A stretch of 64,000 nucleotides of DNA from the NCBI RefSeq assembly GCF_001676385.1, contig NZ_LYVJ01000003.1, positions 309,849 through 373,848 of the forward strand. Direction: 5' to 3'. Of the stretch, positions 46,657 through 56,908 are shown piece by piece (position 1 is the stretch's first letter; the number at the start of each line of letters is the position of its first letter). The stretch is from Stenotrophomonas maltophilia. Lineage in GTDB: Bacteria > Pseudomonadota > Gammaproteobacteria > Xanthomonadales > Xanthomonadaceae. The notes beneath the pieces were generated by a model. It did not search any database and had not been told where the DNA came from. It worked only from the letters and a program-made list of their open reading frames with translations. A program made the position numbers and the translations under genes.

Positions 46657-48437
46657 AGGTCCGCTCCGATGTTGAGGTACAGCTGGACCTGCGAATCCGG
46701 ATTGTTCAGGCCGTGCGCGATATCCACCCGCACCGGGCCCACCGGCGATTTCCAGCGCACGCCGAAGCCAACGCCGGTGTGCAGGTCGATGGTGTTGTCG
46801 AAGGCGCTGCCGGTATCGACAAACACCGCCGCGCCCCACGGACCGCCGTTGAAGTAATGCTCGTACTCAGCCGAACCGATCACCAGGTGCTTGGCGCCCA
46901 GTGCGTACTTGTCCGGCTTGGGCGTGCGCGGGCCCACTTCCCGGTACGCGTAGCCGCGGATGCTGCGGTCACCACCGGCAAAGTAGCGCAGGCTCGGTGG
47001 CATCGCCACCAGGTCGCTGGTCCAGGTGGTGCCCCCTTCGCCGCGCAGGATCAGCCGGTTGCTCTCGCCCACCGGGATGTACCAGCGCAGCACGGCGTTG
47101 GCCTGCACGAAACTGGTGTCCGACCCGGCCCCTTCAATACCGGCGCGCACCGTCGCGGCGCCACTGATGCCCTTGCGCGGGAACATCTCGTCATCGACAT
47201 TGACGTAGTCGGCGACCATCTGCGGGTACACCAGCGTCGAGGTGTTGTAGACCGCGTCTGTGAACTCGGTGCCCGAGGCGTAGCGCCAGCGCTCGCGCAG
47301 GGCGTTGACCGAAGCGATCGCGGTCCAGTGCTCGTTGATCTCGCCACTGCGACTGGCGATCAGCTTGAAGTTGCGCAGGTCGATGTAGTCGGTCTGCTCG
47401 TCGTACGCGCTGGCCGCAAAGGTGTACCAGCCGTCAAGCCAGGCGAATGCGGGAATGCGGTAACTGGTCACCAGGCTCTTGCGCTTCTGCGCATAGTCCA
47501 GCTGCGTGTTCATCTTGTGGCCACGGCTGTTCATGAACCGCCGCTCGACGCCACCGCGCACACCCGCGCCACTCTCGCTGCCGTAGCTCACGCCGGCGGT
47601 GTAGATGGTGCGCTTGGCGCGGGTCAGTTTCACATCCACCGGCACCTCGCCGTTCTCGTCGGCCTGGTCCGGCCGCGGCTGGATGTCGATCACGCTGAAA
47701 TAGTCCAGCTTGGTCAACGACTCGCGCAGGCGGTCGAGCTTTCCTTCGTGGAAGTAGCTGCCCTGCTCCCAGTACACCAGCGGGTCGAACAGCCTGTCGA
47801 CAAAGTAGTTCTGGTGGAAGCGCACCGGGCCCATGTTGTAGCGGCGGCCACTGTCCCAGGTCAGGTCGATGTCAGCCGCATTGTCGGCGCGGGTGATCTG
47901 CACCTGGCGCTGGGTATAGTCGGCATCGAAGTAGCCGCGTTCGGCCAGGCGGCGGGTGATGGTGATCTTGCTGGCTTCGTACTGGGTGTGCTCGAAGCGC
48001 TGGCCCTTGCGCGGCTTGAACGCGGCCAGGTCGTCCTGCAGGTACTGGTCGTACATCGCCGGGCCAGTGATATCGATGTGCTCGCGGCGCACGGTCACCG
48101 GCGGCCCCTTGTCGACGTGGATCACCACCTGCACGTTGTCGTCCTGCCGGGGCGCCTCGACCCTGATCACCGGGTTGTAGTAGCCGAACGGCTCCAGGGC
48201 CTGGCGGGTCTGGCGCTCGGCCTGCGACAGCAGGTACTCCAGGCGCGACTCGCCCTGTACCTTGCCGATGGTGTCGTACAGCGACAGCGATTCCTGGATG
48301 TTCTCGATGATCGCGGCGTCGTCGCCCTTGTCCAATCCCTTGATGTCCACCTTGTCGATGGTGCCGCGTGCATGCGCCACGGAGGTGGCGGCCAGCGACA
48401 GGACCATCAACGGCAGGGCGTAGTTCTTTGGCTGCAT
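46653..48437 (-). CDS. tamA: Translocation and assembly module outer-membrane protein TamA
   Basis: Omp85-family outer-membrane protein of 594 residues. The signal peptide is QPKNYALPLMVLSLAATSVA followed by HA (residues 2-23). Three POTRA domains occupy about 25-270, then the 16-strand barrel with the IRGY motif (GGDRSIRGYAYRE) that marks Omp85 proteins. The likely start is ATG 48437, which begins the signal peptide; another in-frame ATG at 48449 adds four residues, and neither has an obvious ribosome-binding site. It overlaps tamB by four bases. Confidence 0.93.
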   Translation of the reverse strand: MQPKNYALPLMVLSLAATSVAHARGTIDKVDIKGLDKGDDAAIIENIQESLSLYDTIGKVQGESRLEYLLSQAERQTRQALEPFGYYNPVIRVEAPRQDDNVQVVIHVDKGPPVTVRREHIDITGPAMYDQYLQDDLAAFKPRKGQRFEHTQYEASKITITRRLAERGYFDADYTQRQVQITRADNAADIDLTWDSGRRYNMGPVRFHQNYFVDRLFDPLVYWEQGSYFHEGKLDRLRESLTKLDYFSVIDIQPRPDQADENGEVPVDVKLTRAKRTIYTAGVSYGSESGAGVRGGVERRFMNSRGHKMNTQLDYAQKRKSLVTSYRIPAFAWLDGWYTFAASAYDEQTDYIDLRNFKLIASRSGEINEHWTAIASVNALRERWRYASGTEFTDAVYNTSTLVYPQMVADYVNVDDEMFPRKGISGAATVRAGIEGAGSDTSFVQANAVLRWYIPVGESNRLILRGEGGTTWTSDLVAMPPSLRYFAGGDRSIRGYAYREVGPRTPKPDKYALGAKHLVIGSAEYEHYFNGGPWGAAVFVDTGSAFDNTIDLHTGVGFGVRWKSPVGPVRVDIAHGLNNPDSQVQLYLNIGADL

Positions 48438-48617
48438 GCGGCACAGCATACCGACCGGAAGTGATGATGCGAAATGCAGTGCTTCATCAGGGATCGGTTG
48501 TTAAGTGACAGTCAAAAGGCGCGCCCTTATGGCGATCACCGGGATCGCAGGCGGGGATGCCGGCATCGCGCGCGACGCCGGCGATGGCCCCGATGGACTT
48601 CTGCCAGCACTACCGGT

Positions 48618-48641
48618 GGGTGCCAAGCTTGCTTGGCACCC
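48618..48641. repeat. Perfect 11-bp hairpin downstream of glyS
   Basis: GGGTGCCAAGC-TT-GCTTGGCACCC ends four bases before the glyS stop codon (minus strand), so it begins just past glyS. There is no T-tract but it may still mark the glyQS transcript end. The GTGCCAAGC stem is another palindrome variant. Confidence 0.6.
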
Positions 48642-48645
48642 CTTC

Positions 48646-50721
48646 TCAACTCGACAGATGCTCGATCGCGGCGACCTTGCCCAGGCGCTCGCCCAGCATC
48701 GTCAGCAGCGCCAGGCGGTTGCCACGCAGCGCAGGATCCTCGGCGTTGACCATCACGCCATCGAAGAAGGCATCCACCTGCGGGCGCAGGCGCGCCAGCC
48801 GGGCCAGCACGGCCACGTAATCCTTGTGCTGCAGGCTGGCGCCGGTGTCATCGATGGCCGCAGTGACGGCTTCGGCCAGCGCGCGCTCGGCGTCTTCCTG
48901 CAGCAGTGCCGGGTCGATCTGCGCCGGAATCCCACCCTCGGCCTTGCGCAGGATGTTGCGGATGCGCTTGTTGGCCGCCGCCAGCGCCTCGGCTTCCGGC
49001 AGCGTGGCGAAGGTGCCGATCGCATCCAGGCGCCGATCGAAATCGTACAGCGAGGCCGGCTTCAGCTCGGCGACCGCGTTGAAGTGCGAGGCCGGCACGC
49101 CCTTGTCGGCGTAGTAGCCCTTCAGGCGGTCGAGAACGAAGTCGTACAGCTCACCGAGATCAGCCTGCACGTTGCGTGCCGCCAGGCCGGCATTGGCGCT
49201 GGCCAGCAGTGCGCGCAGGTCCAGCTCGAAGCCGCTTTCGATGATCGTGCGGGCCAGGCCCAGCGCATTGCGGCGCAGGGCGAACGGATCCTTGTTGCCG
49301 GTCGGCTTCAAGCCAGCAGCGAAACCACCGGCCAGGGTATCGGCGCGCTCGGCGATTGCCAGCACCTTGCCCAGCGGCGACAGCGCGATGTCGTCACCGC
49401 CGAAGCGCGGCTGGTAGGCCTCGTCGATGGCCAGCGCGACGTCCGACGGCTCACCACCGGCCACGGCGTAGTGACGGCCAGCGATGCCCTGCAGCTCCGG
49501 GAACTCGTTGACCATGCGCGACTGCAGGTCGTTCTTGGCCAGTTCGGCAGCCCGCTTGGCCTGCGCGGCGTCGGCGCCGACCTGCGGTGCGATCACTTCG
49601 GCCAGGGCGGCCACGCGTGCCACCTTGTCGGCCACGCTGCCCAGCTTGGCCTGGTAGGTCACCGTCTTCAGGCCCTCGCCCATCGACACAAGACCCTGCT
49701 TCAGGTCCTCGTCGAAGAAGAACTTGGCGTCGGCGAAGCGCGGGCGGATCACGCGCTCGTAGCCTTTGGCCACTTCGGCCACATCCTTCGATTCGATGTT
49801 GGCAATGCCGATGAACTTCTCGGTCAGGGTGCCGCTGCCATCCAGCACCGGGAAGAACTTCTGGTTGATCTCCATGGTTTCGATCAGCGCTTCCTGCGGC
49901 ACCGCCAGGAACGCGCGCTCGAAGCTGCACAGCACCGCCGACGGCCATTCGACCAGGTTCACCACCTGCTCCAGGTTGTCCTCGGTGATGCGGGCGCTGC
50001 CGCCGGCCCTGGCCGCAGCGGCCTCGACCTCGGCGACGATGCGCGCGCGGCGCTCACTGGGGTCGACCAGCACGAACGCGGCGCGCAGCGATTCAACGTA
50101 GTCCTGCGGCTGTGCCAGCGACACGGCCTGGTCGTGGTGGAAGCGATGGCCACGGCTGTCGCGACCGGCCTGCAGGCCGAACAGCTCGGCCTCGACCACA
50201 GTGGCACCATGCAGCAACACCAGCCAGTGCACCGGGCGGGCAAAACCCCAGGCATGGTCGCCCCAGCGCATCGGCTTGGGAATCGGCATCGCCGCGATCG
50301 CCTCGCGCAGGATCTCCGGCAGCAGGCTGGCGGTGCTCGCGCCCGGGGTCACCGCGCGGTGCACGAAGCGCTCACCCTTGTTGTCGGTGGTCTTCTCCAG
50401 CGCCGTCCAGTCGATCCCGGCCTTGGCAGCGAAGCCCTGCAGGGCCTTGGTCGGCTGGCCTTCGGCGTCCAGCGCGATGTTCAGGTAGGGGCCCAGCACT
50501 TCGCTGTGCTGTTCCGGCTGTTGCAGGCCGACGCCCGGCAGCAGCACGGCCAGGCGGCGCGGGGTCGACAGCGGGCGCGCATCGCCCAGTTCCAGTGCAA
50601 CGCCGCGCTTGCGCAGGCCTTCGACAACACCGTCGAAGAACGCCTGGGCCAGGCCCGGCAGCGCCTTGACCGGCAGCTCTTCGGTGCCCAGTTCGATCAG
50701 CAGGGGGGACAGTTGGCTCAT
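48646..50721 (-). CDS. glyS: Glycine--tRNA ligase beta subunit
   Basis: Beta subunit of the alpha2-beta2 bacterial glycyl-tRNA synthetase, 691 residues, which binds tRNA-Gly. The N-terminus [15 protein letters not shown] is the family signature. The central FLxxDTKxPL-type segments and a C-terminal anticodon-binding domain (residues about 570-690) are present. It lies downstream of glyQ with 73 bp between, as in other gammaproteobacteria. Confidence 0.96.
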   Translation of the reverse strand: MSQLSPLLIELGTEELPVKALPGLAQAFFDGVVEGLRKRGVALELGDARPLSTPRRLAVLLPGVGLQQPEQHSEVLGPYLNIALDAEGQPTKALQGFAAKAGIDWTALEKTTDNKGERFVHRAVTPGASTASLLPEILREAIAAMPIPKPMRWGDHAWGFARPVHWLVLLHGATVVEAELFGLQAGRDSRGHRFHHDQAVSLAQPQDYVESLRAAFVLVDPSERRARIVAEVEAAAARAGGSARITEDNLEQVVNLVEWPSAVLCSFERAFLAVPQEALIETMEINQKFFPVLDGSGTLTEKFIGIANIESKDVAEVAKGYERVIRPRFADAKFFFDEDLKQGLVSMGEGLKTVTYQAKLGSVADKVARVAALAEVIAPQVGADAAQAKRAAELAKNDLQSRMVNEFPELQGIAGRHYAVAGGEPSDVALAIDEAYQPRFGGDDIALSPLGKVLAIAERADTLAGGFAAGLKPTGNKDPFALRRNALGLARTIIESGFELDLRALLASANAGLAARNVQADLGELYDFVLDRLKGYYADKGVPASHFNAVAELKPASLYDFDRRLDAIGTFATLPEAEALAAANKRIRNILRKAEGGIPAQIDPALLQEDAERALAEAVTAAIDDTGASLQHKDYVAVLARLARLRPQVDAFFDGVMVNAEDPALRGNRLALLTMLGERLGKVAAIEHLSS

Positions 50722-50794
50722 CGTTTCAATCCTGTGGTGGGGGCGCAGCGCGCGACGCGTCCGGCGCCCCGGAGTAAGGGGGAGAGCGCGGCCT

Positions 50795-51706
50795 TCAGGC
50801 CTTCTTCGCGCCCGGGAAGCCCAGCTTCTCGCGCTGCTCGTAATACGCCTTGGCCACCGCCTGGGCCAGCGCGCGCACGCGCAGGATGTAGCGCTGGCGC
50901 TCGGTCACGCTGATCGCGCGGCGCGCATCGAGCAGGTTGAAGGTGTGGCTGGCCTTCATCACCTGCTCGTAGGCCGGCAGCGGCAGGCCCACTTCGACCA
51001 GCTTCTGCGCTTCGCGCTCGCAGGCGTCGAAACGGTGGAACAGTTCATCCACGTCGGCGTATTCGAAGTTGTAGGTGCTCTGCTCCACCTCGTTCTGGTG
51101 GTACACGTCGCCGTAGGTCACCGGCTGGCCGTCCGGACCGTAGGTCCAGACCAGGTCGTAGACGTTGTCGCAGTTCTGCAGGTACATGCACAGGCGCTCG
51201 AGACCGTAGGTGATCTCGCCCAGCACCGGGCGGCACTCCAGGCCACCCGCCTGCTGGAAGTAGGTGAACTGGGTCACTTCCATGCCGTTGAGCCAGACTT
51301 CCCAGCCCAGGCCCCAGGCACCCAGGGTCGGCGATTCCCAGTTGTCCTCGACGAAACGAAGGTCGTGGACGAGCGGATCGATGCCCAGTGCCTTCAGCGA
51401 ATCCAGGTACAGCTGCTGGATGTTGTCCGGCGCCGGCTTCATCGCCACCTGGTACTGGTAGTAGCGCTGCAGGCGGTTCGGATTCTCGCCGTAGCGGCCA
51501 TCGGTCGGGCGGCGCGACGGCTGCACGTAGGCCGCATTCCAGCTTTCCGGACCGATCGCACGCAGGAAAGTGGCCGGGTGGAAGGTACCGGCGCCCACCT
51601 CCAGGTCGAGCGGCTGGATGAGCACGCAGCCCTGCTGGGCCCAGAACTGGTTCAGGGTCTGGATCAGGCCCTGGAAGGTGATCGGAACGGTCGGGGTCGC
51701 GGACAT
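50795..51706 (-). CDS. glyQ: Glycine--tRNA ligase alpha subunit
   Basis: Catalytic class II aminoacyl-tRNA synthetase subunit of 303 residues that makes glycyl-AMP. Motifs include [18 protein letters not shown] at the start, [17 protein letters not shown], and the motif 2/3 region [23 protein letters not shown] 51706 was chosen over an upstream in-frame ATG because the conserved [15 protein letters not shown] start is standard. It forms the glyQ-glyS pair. Its promoter faces the divergent orphan GspE gene across 83 bp. Confidence 0.97.
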   Translation of the reverse strand: MSATPTVPITFQGLIQTLNQFWAQQGCVLIQPLDLEVGAGTFHPATFLRAIGPESWNAAYVQPSRRPTDGRYGENPNRLQRYYQYQVAMKPAPDNIQQLYLDSLKALGIDPLVHDLRFVEDNWESPTLGAWGLGWEVWLNGMEVTQFTYFQQAGGLECRPVLGEITYGLERLCMYLQNCDNVYDLVWTYGPDGQPVTYGDVYHQNEVEQSTYNFEYADVDELFHRFDACEREAQKLVEVGLPLPAYEQVMKASHTFNLLDARRAISVTERQRYILRVRALAQAVAKAYYEQREKLGFPGAKKA

Positions 51707-51717
51707 GCGGACGAGTC

Positions 51718-51747
51718 TTGGCCGGCAAGGGGGTGCGCTAGTATAAC
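51718..51747 (+). promoter_or_regulatory. Candidate sigma-70-type promoter of the orphan gspE gene
   Basis: TTGGCC (51718-51723) and TATAAC (51742-51747) are separated by 18 bp, 43 bp before the ATG at 51790. The -10 fits well and the -35 moderately. Weak support on its own, as high-GC promoters vary. Confidence 0.4.
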
Positions 51748-51789
51748 GGCCGACCTGCGGGGCATTCCGCACCCGGGAGGAGCAGGCAG

Positions 51790-53625
51790 ATGGAACATCG
51801 GCTGCCGGTGGGCACGCCCGGCGAGGCGGGCAGTGCCCCGTTGCCCTGGGGACGCCTGCAGTTCGAGCAGATTGCCGCGTCCCTCATCGCCGATGGCCTG
51901 GTGGCCGAGCAGGACCGCGAGCGCATTCGGTTTTCCGCGCAGGGCGCACGCAATGCCAGTGAAGTGCACCCGCTGGTGCTGCTGTCCAACCTCAAGCTGG
52001 CCGCCCGCGACGGCGGCGAATTGACCCTGGAACGCCTGACCGAGTGGCTGGCGCGACGGACCGGCAGCCGCTACCTGCGCATCGATCCAACCCGGGTCGA
52101 CGTCGCTGCGATCACCGCCCTGGTGTCCCACGCCTACGCGCGCCGCCACCGCTTCCTGCCGCTGGCGGTGGATGCCGAGCGGGTGCTGGTGGCCACCAGC
52201 GAGCCGCTGGTACAGGAATGGCGCCGCGACCTGCAGCACCTGACCCGCCGCCGCATCGAGCTGGCGGTGGTCAATCCGCTGGACCTGCACCGCTACACCA
52301 TGGAGTTCTACGGGGTGACCCGTTCGGTGCGCGGCGCCCGCGGCGACGTGCGCGGCGAGGCCAGCCCCACCCTGCCCAGCTTCGAGCAGCTGGTCGAGCT
52401 GGGCCGCACCGGCGACGTCAATGCCGACGACCAGCACATCGTGCACATCGTCGACTGGCTGCTGCAGTACGCCTACGAGCAGCGCGCCTCGGACATCCAT
52501 CTGGAACCGCGCCGAGAGATGGGGCGCATGCGCTTCCGCATCGACGGCGTGCTGCACAAGGTGTTCGAGGTGCCGCCGGCGGTGATGACCGCGGTGGTCA
52601 GCCGCATCAAGGTGCTCGGCCGCATGGACCTGGCCGAGCGCCGGCGCCCGCAGGACGGCCGCATCAAGACCCGCTCACCGGGCGGTCGCGAAGTCGAGAT
52701 GCGCCTGTCGACCATGCCCACCGCCTTCGGCGAGAAGTGCGTGATGCGCATCTTCGATCCCGATGCCGCCTTCAAGAGCATCGACCAGCTCGGTTTCAGC
52801 CCGCAGGAGGCTGCCGGCTGGAATGCGCTGGTCGAACGCCCGCACGGCATCGTGCTGGTCACCGGCCCGACCGGCTCGGGCAAGACCACCACCCTGTATT
52901 CGACGCTGAAGCGGCTGGCCACGCCGGACGTGAACGTGTGCACGGTGGAGGATCCGATCGAGATGATCGCGCCGGAGTTCAACCAGATGCAGGTGCAGGC
53001 CAACATCGACCTGGACTTCGCCAGCGGCGTGCGCACCCTGCTGCGCCAGGACCCGGACATCATCATGATCGGCGAGATCCGCGACCTGGAAACCGCGCAG
53101 ATGGCGGTGCAGGCCTCGCTGACCGGCCATCTGGTGCTGTCCACCCTGCACACCAACGACGCGCCATCGGCGGTGACCCGCCTGCTCGACCTCGGTGTGC
53201 CCCACTACCTGCTGGCCAGCACCCTCAACGGCATCCTTGCCCAGCGCCTGGTACGCACGCTGTGCCCGCACTGCAAGCAGCCGCACACCCTGAGCGCCGC
53301 CGACTGGGCGGTGCTCGCTGATAGCCAGTCTGCATATCCAGATGCCGCCACGCCGTGTCGGCCGGTCGGCTGCCTGGAGTGCCGACGCACCGGATTCCTC
53401 GGCCGCATTGGGCTGTATGAGCTGCTGCCATTGGGTTCGCGGCTGCGCGGACAGATCCGCGCCGACATGGACCTGGCCGGTTTCACCCGCGCCGCGCGTG
53501 CCGAAGGGCTGCGGACCCTGCGCCAGGCGGGGCTTGAAAAGGTGGCGCAGGGGCTGACTACAATCGAGGAAGTCCTGTCAGTCCTGCCTCCCCCGGATGA
53601 GCCCAGCCCCGTTCCTGATCGTTGA
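51790..53625 (+). CDS. GspE/PilB family secretion ATPase (orphan)
   Basis: Hexameric type II secretion/type IV pilus ATPase of 611 residues. It has N-terminal N1E/MshEN-like domains (about 30-190), Walker [11 protein letters not shown] near 358-367, the Asp box, Walker [13 protein letters not shown] near 418-430 and the His box [16 protein letters not shown] tetra-cysteine zinc module (CPHCKQ and CLECRRTGF, about residues 494-535) is typical of GspE/PilB. No other secretion or pilus gene is adjacent, so it serves a system encoded elsewhere. The 3' end overlaps the amidotransferase gene by 29 bases. Confidence 0.93.
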   Translation: MEHRLPVGTPGEAGSAPLPWGRLQFEQIAASLIADGLVAEQDRERIRFSAQGARNASEVHPLVLLSNLKLAARDGGELTLERLTEWLARRTGSRYLRIDPTRVDVAAITALVSHAYARRHRFLPLAVDAERVLVATSEPLVQEWRRDLQHLTRRRIELAVVNPLDLHRYTMEFYGVTRSVRGARGDVRGEASPTLPSFEQLVELGRTGDVNADDQHIVHIVDWLLQYAYEQRASDIHLEPRREMGRMRFRIDGVLHKVFEVPPAVMTAVVSRIKVLGRMDLAERRRPQDGRIKTRSPGGREVEMRLSTMPTAFGEKCVMRIFDPDAAFKSIDQLGFSPQEAAGWNALVERPHGIVLVTGPTGSGKTTTLYSTLKRLATPDVNVCTVEDPIEMIAPEFNQMQVQANIDLDFASGVRTLLRQDPDIIMIGEIRDLETAQMAVQASLTGHLVLSTLHTNDAPSAVTRLLDLGVPHYLLASTLNGILAQRLVRTLCPHCKQPHTLSAADWAVLADSQSAYPDAATPCRPVGCLECRRTGFLGRIGLYELLPLGSRLRGQIRADMDLAGFTRAARAEGLRTLRQAGLEKVAQGLTTIEEVLSVLPPPDEPSPVPDR

Positions 53626-54343
53626 AACCGGCCGCCCGGTACCGTCGCTGCGCCGCTATGGGCGCTTCCCTCACTGGATCCGCGTCGCCGCCGGCCTGGA
53701 AGAACGCGAGACGGTGGTGGTCGACGTCGAGCACGGCGCTGCGCTGCCCGACCCGCGTGGCTTCGCCGGCGTGCTGGTGACCGGTTCGGCCGCCTTCGTC
53801 ACCGACCACGCCGAGTGGAGCGAGCGCAGCGCCGCGTGGCTGCGCCAGACCGCCCACGACGGCCTGCCGGTGTTCGGCATCTGCTACGGCCACCAGCTGC
53901 TGGCGCACGCGCTGGGCGGCGAGGTGGCCTACAACCCGGCCGGCCGCGAGTCCGGCACGATCGAGCTGGAGCTGCAGCCGCAGGCGGCGCAGGATCCACT
54001 GTTTCAGGGCCTGCCACGGCATTTTGCCGCCCATGCCACCCACCTGCAGACCGTGCTGCGCGCGCCCGATGGCGCCGAAGTGCTGGCCCGTTCGCCGCTG
54101 GACGGCTGCCACGCCTTCCGCTGGGGGCGCCAGGCCTGGGGCGTGCAGTTCCACCCCGAATTCGCCACCCACCACATGCGTGGCTACGTGCGCGCCCGCG
54201 CCGACTGCATCGGCCGCCACGGCGGCTGTGCACGCAGTATCGAGCGCGCGGTCAGCGCCGCACCGCTGGCCCGCCAGCTGCTGCGCCGCTTCGTGCGCCA
54301 GGCGCGGCGGTCTTCAGCCCAGCCGGCGGCAAAACAGGGATAA
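53597..54343 (+). CDS. Class I glutamine amidotransferase
   Basis: Stand-alone GATase1-domain enzyme of 248 residues. Nucleophile Cys96 lies in GICYGHQLLAHALGG, and the His/Glu of the triad are in VQFHPEF near residues 186-188. It is unlike GuaA or CarA because no synthase domain follows. It may be a GMP-synthase-like or gamma-glutamyl peptidase-like glutaminase acting on an unknown glutamyl compound. Its ATG lies 29 bases inside the gspE gene, an overlap that ties its translation to the ATPase. The pairing is unexplained by function. Confidence 0.85.
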   Translation: MSPAPFLIVETGRPVPSLRRYGRFPHWIRVAAGLEERETVVVDVEHGAALPDPRGFAGVLVTGSAAFVTDHAEWSERSAAWLRQTAHDGLPVFGICYGHQLLAHALGGEVAYNPAGRESGTIELELQPQAAQDPLFQGLPRHFAAHATHLQTVLRAPDGAEVLARSPLDGCHAFRWGRQAWGVQFHPEFATHHMRGYVRARADCIGRHGGCARSIERAVSAAPLARQLLRRFVRQARRSSAQPAAKQG

Positions 54344-54387
54344 TCGGCGCCACGGGCAGCCGCCCGGCCCCCTCCTGTCCTTCCCGG

Positions 54388-55305
54388 ATGTCCATGAAAG
54401 AGATTCGCAAGCTGCCGGCCTCGGCGGGCGCCCAGTGGTTGCTGGATACGTTCTCGCTGTATCGGCGTGCGCCGCTGCAGCTGGCTCGGATCGGCCTGGC
54501 CTGGCTGCTGGTGAGCTGGGTGGTCACGCTGTTGTCGACGCTGATTCCCGGCGCCGCCGGCATGGCCGTGCAGCTGATGACCCTGGCCATCTCGCCGATC
54601 ATGTTCGGCGGCATGCTGTATGCCGTGGGCGAGATCGACGAAGGCCGACCGGGCCTGGCCTCGCACCTGCTGCAGCCGATCCGCGACCACCGCGTCAGCC
54701 ACCTGCTGGTGCCGCTGGCGATCCAGGTGCTGGCGGTGCTGCTGCTGGGTGCCCTGCTGTACCTGATGATCGGCCGCGAGGGCTTCGCCGCCTTCAGCGA
54801 GGTCATGACCAGAATGGAAGAGATCAGCCGCAGTGGCCAGCAGATCAATCCGGAAGACGCCGCAGCACTGGTCGCCAACCTGCCGGCCAAGCGCATCGCA
54901 CTGTGGATGCTGCTGGTATTCCTGAGCGCGGTGGCGCTGTCGTTGGCCATGTTCACCCAGCCTGCCCTGGTGGTATTCGACAAGCAGAGCGGCATGCATG
55001 CGCTGCGGCTGAGCCTGCAGGGCTGCATCGAGAACATCGGCGCGATGATCGTGTTCGCGGTGCTCGGCCTGATCGCCACGTTCTGCATCTACATCCTGTT
55101 CGTGATCGTGATCCAGATCGCGATGCTGATCGGCGGCCCACTGGCCGCCGCCTTCATTGCGCAGCTGGTGCTGACCACGGTGCTGATGCCGCTGTATGTC
55201 GGCGCGGTCTACGCCGCCTGGAAGCAGATGTTCGTGCACCGCGGCAGCCGCGCGGCACCGCCGGTCCCGACCACGCCGCCCCCGAGCGACATCTTCCACG
55301 CCTGA
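54388..55305 (+). CDS. BPSS1780-type multi-spanning membrane protein
   Basis: Inner-membrane protein of 305 residues with about six hydrophobic helices: RIGLAWLLVSWVVTLLSTLI, MTLAISPIMFGGMLYAVG, LLVPLAIQVLAVLLLGALLY, ALWMLLVFLSAVALSLAMF, MIVFAVLGLIATFCIYILFV, and AFIAQLVLTTVLMPLYVGAV. The N-terminal KLPASAGAQWLLDTF segment is a hallmark of the BPSS1780/COG5473-like family, whose function is unknown. The start ATG 54388 is followed in frame by a second ATG at 54394. It lies 44 bp after the amidotransferase gene in the same direction and may share its transcript. Confidence 0.82.
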   Translation: MSMKEIRKLPASAGAQWLLDTFSLYRRAPLQLARIGLAWLLVSWVVTLLSTLIPGAAGMAVQLMTLAISPIMFGGMLYAVGEIDEGRPGLASHLLQPIRDHRVSHLLVPLAIQVLAVLLLGALLYLMIGREGFAAFSEVMTRMEEISRSGQQINPEDAAALVANLPAKRIALWMLLVFLSAVALSLAMFTQPALVVFDKQSGMHALRLSLQGCIENIGAMIVFAVLGLIATFCIYILFVIVIQIAMLIGGPLAAAFIAQLVLTTVLMPLYVGAVYAAWKQMFVHRGSRAAPPVPTTPPPSDIFHA

Positions 55306-55307
55306 CA

Positions 55308-55384
55308 AAAAAAGGGGACGGAGGGGATTAAGTCGTTTGTGCCACTGTGCCGCTAACGACTTAATCCCCTCCGTCCCCTTTTTT
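55308..55384. terminator. Perfect 30-bp inverted repeat, bidirectional terminator/repeat
   Basis: The arms 55308-55337 and 55355-55384 are perfectly complementary around a 17-base loop and begin and end with A6/T6 runs. That gives an ideal terminator for both the membrane-protein gene (plus) and tatC (minus). The right arm overlaps the tatC stop codon by one base. The arm sequence (AAAAAAGGGGACGGAGGGGA and then TTAAGTCGTT) is too long and exact for an ordinary terminator and looks like a mobile or amplified palindrome. Confidence 0.85.
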
Positions 55385-56133
55385 CAGGCGGCGGGTTTCT
55401 TCACTACGGACGAGGGCACCAGCCAGCGTGCGGCGTGGATGCCCAGTTCGTACAGCAGGCACATCGGGATCGCCAGCATCAGCTGCGAGACCACGTCCGG
55501 CGGGGTCAGCACCGCGGCCAGCACGAAGATGCCGACGATCGCGTAACCGCGGCCTTCCTTGAACTGCTGCGGCGTCACCCAGCCCAGCAGCACCAGGATC
55601 ACCATCGCTACCGGCAGCTCGAAACTGCCACCGAAGGCGAAGAAGATCGCCAGCACGAAATCCAGGTAGGCATTCGCGTCCGGGGTGATCGCGATCACAT
55701 CCGGACTGAAGGTGGTCAGGAAATGGAACACCGCCGGCAACACCAGGAAGTAGGCAAACGCACAGCCGGTGTAGAACAGCAGTACCGACGATACCAGCAG
55801 CGGCACCGCCAGGCGCTTCTCGCGCGCATACAGTCCCGGGGCGACGAAGGCCCACAGCTGGTACAGCAGCCAGGGCACCGCGACGAACAGGGCGACGAAG
55901 AAGGTCAGCTTCAGGGGTGCGAAGAACGCACCGGCCGGGTTGGTGGCGATCATGGTCTGGCCGTTGGGCAACTGCGAGACCAACGGCTCGGCCAGGGCGT
56001 TGTACAGCTTCTGGGTGAACGGCAGCAGCGCCAGCAGCGCCACGCCCAGCCCGATCAGCGCACGGACCAGGCGCCCCCGCAGTTCCACCAGATGTTCAAC
56101 CAGCGAGCTTTCGCCGAAATCCTGTTCACTCAT
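55384..56133 (-). CDS. tatC: Sec-independent protein translocase TatC
   Basis: Twin-arginine translocase core of 249 residues with six helices, recognising folded substrates with RR signal peptides. The N-terminal HLVELRGRL motif (14-22) and FFAPLKLTF are classic. ATG 56133 is used; it overlaps the tatB gene by eight bases, showing coupling. Its stop lies in the long inverted repeat. Confidence 0.96.
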   Translation of the reverse strand: MSEQDFGESSLVEHLVELRGRLVRALIGLGVALLALLPFTQKLYNALAEPLVSQLPNGQTMIATNPAGAFFAPLKLTFFVALFVAVPWLLYQLWAFVAPGLYAREKRLAVPLLVSSVLLFYTGCAFAYFLVLPAVFHFLTTFSPDVIAITPDANAYLDFVLAIFFAFGGSFELPVAMVILVLLGWVTPQQFKEGRGYAIVGIFVLAAVLTPPDVVSQLMLAIPMCLLYELGIHAARWLVPSSVVKKPAA

Positions 56134-56590
56134 GGCGACGCTCCGTATCCTGCGTCGGCAGCGTGGCGCCCGCGTCGGCGGTCGTCGCCGGAGTCGCCCC
56201 GGCAATCACGTCGTCCTGCGCCGGCAGCCCGGCATCGGGCTGGGAGCGCATGTGAGGCGGCAGTTCCGCCGCCGCCGGCGTACGCAGTTCCTGCGCCAGC
56301 GCGTCGCCCTGCTGCTGGGCCTGCTGGGCTTCGCGGCGGATCGCTTCGCCACTGGCGCGCAGCTGGTTCGCGGTGTCCTGCATGCCCTGGCGCACGTCCT
56401 GCATCTGCCGCTTGATCTCGTCAGCCTGCAGTTCGCGCTCCAGTTCCTGTTTCACCGAATCCCACTGATTGCGGGCACGACGCACCCACAAGCCAGCGAA
56501 GCGGGCCGCCTTGGGCAGGCGCTCGGGACCGAGCACCACCAGAGCGACCACCGCAATCACCAGCAGTTCGCTGAAGCCGATATCGAACAC
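56126..56590 (-). CDS. tatB: Sec-independent protein translocase TatB
   Basis: Single-helix Tat component of 154 residues. The N-terminal helix [22 protein letters not shown] carries Glu8 and the LGP kink (20-22). An amphipathic helix and a long polar Gln/Ala-rich tail with a Pro-rich end follow. It pairs with TatC for substrate binding. It lies 15 bp downstream of tatA and overlaps tatC. Confidence 0.95.
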   Translation of the reverse strand: MFDIGFSELLVIAVVALVVLGPERLPKAARFAGLWVRRARNQWDSVKQELERELQADEIKRQMQDVRQGMQDTANQLRASGEAIRREAQQAQQQGDALAQELRTPAAAELPPHMRSQPDAGLPAQDDVIAGATPATTADAGATLPTQDTERRHE

Positions 56591-56605
56591 CGCGACCGCT
56601 CCGGA

Positions 56606-56833
56606 TCAGCGAGCGTTACGGTCGTGCTCGTCCTGCACGCTACGCGAGGCATCCTGGCTGCGCGATTCATCGCCCAGCTGCGCGTTCGGCTTGTCCTCGT
56701 CGCGCATGCCCTTCTTGAATTCCTTGACCGCCGAGCCGAGGTCCTTGGCGCCGCTGGTCAGCCGCTTGGTGCCGAACACCAGCAGGACGATGGCCAGCAC
56801 GACCAACCAATGCCAGATGCTGAAACTGCCCAT
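56606..56833 (-). CDS. tatA: Sec-independent protein translocase TatA
   Basis: Pore-forming Tat subunit of 75 residues. One helix ([15 protein letters not shown], Phe20-Gly21 hinge) precedes the amphipathic [20 protein letters not shown] segment and a polar tail. ATG 56833 was chosen because upstream in-frame residues would add a tail not seen in TatA. It heads tatA-tatB-tatC. Confidence 0.95.
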   Translation of the reverse strand: MGSFSIWHWLVVLAIVLLVFGTKRLTSGAKDLGSAVKEFKKGMRDEDKPNAQLGDESRSQDASRSVQDEHDRNAR

Positions 56834-56908
56834 AAAGACGCTCGTTACGTTAGTGATCAGGCTGTCGAGCATAGCGCACCGGCTGTGAGCCGGCGCGCGT
56901 GACGAAAG

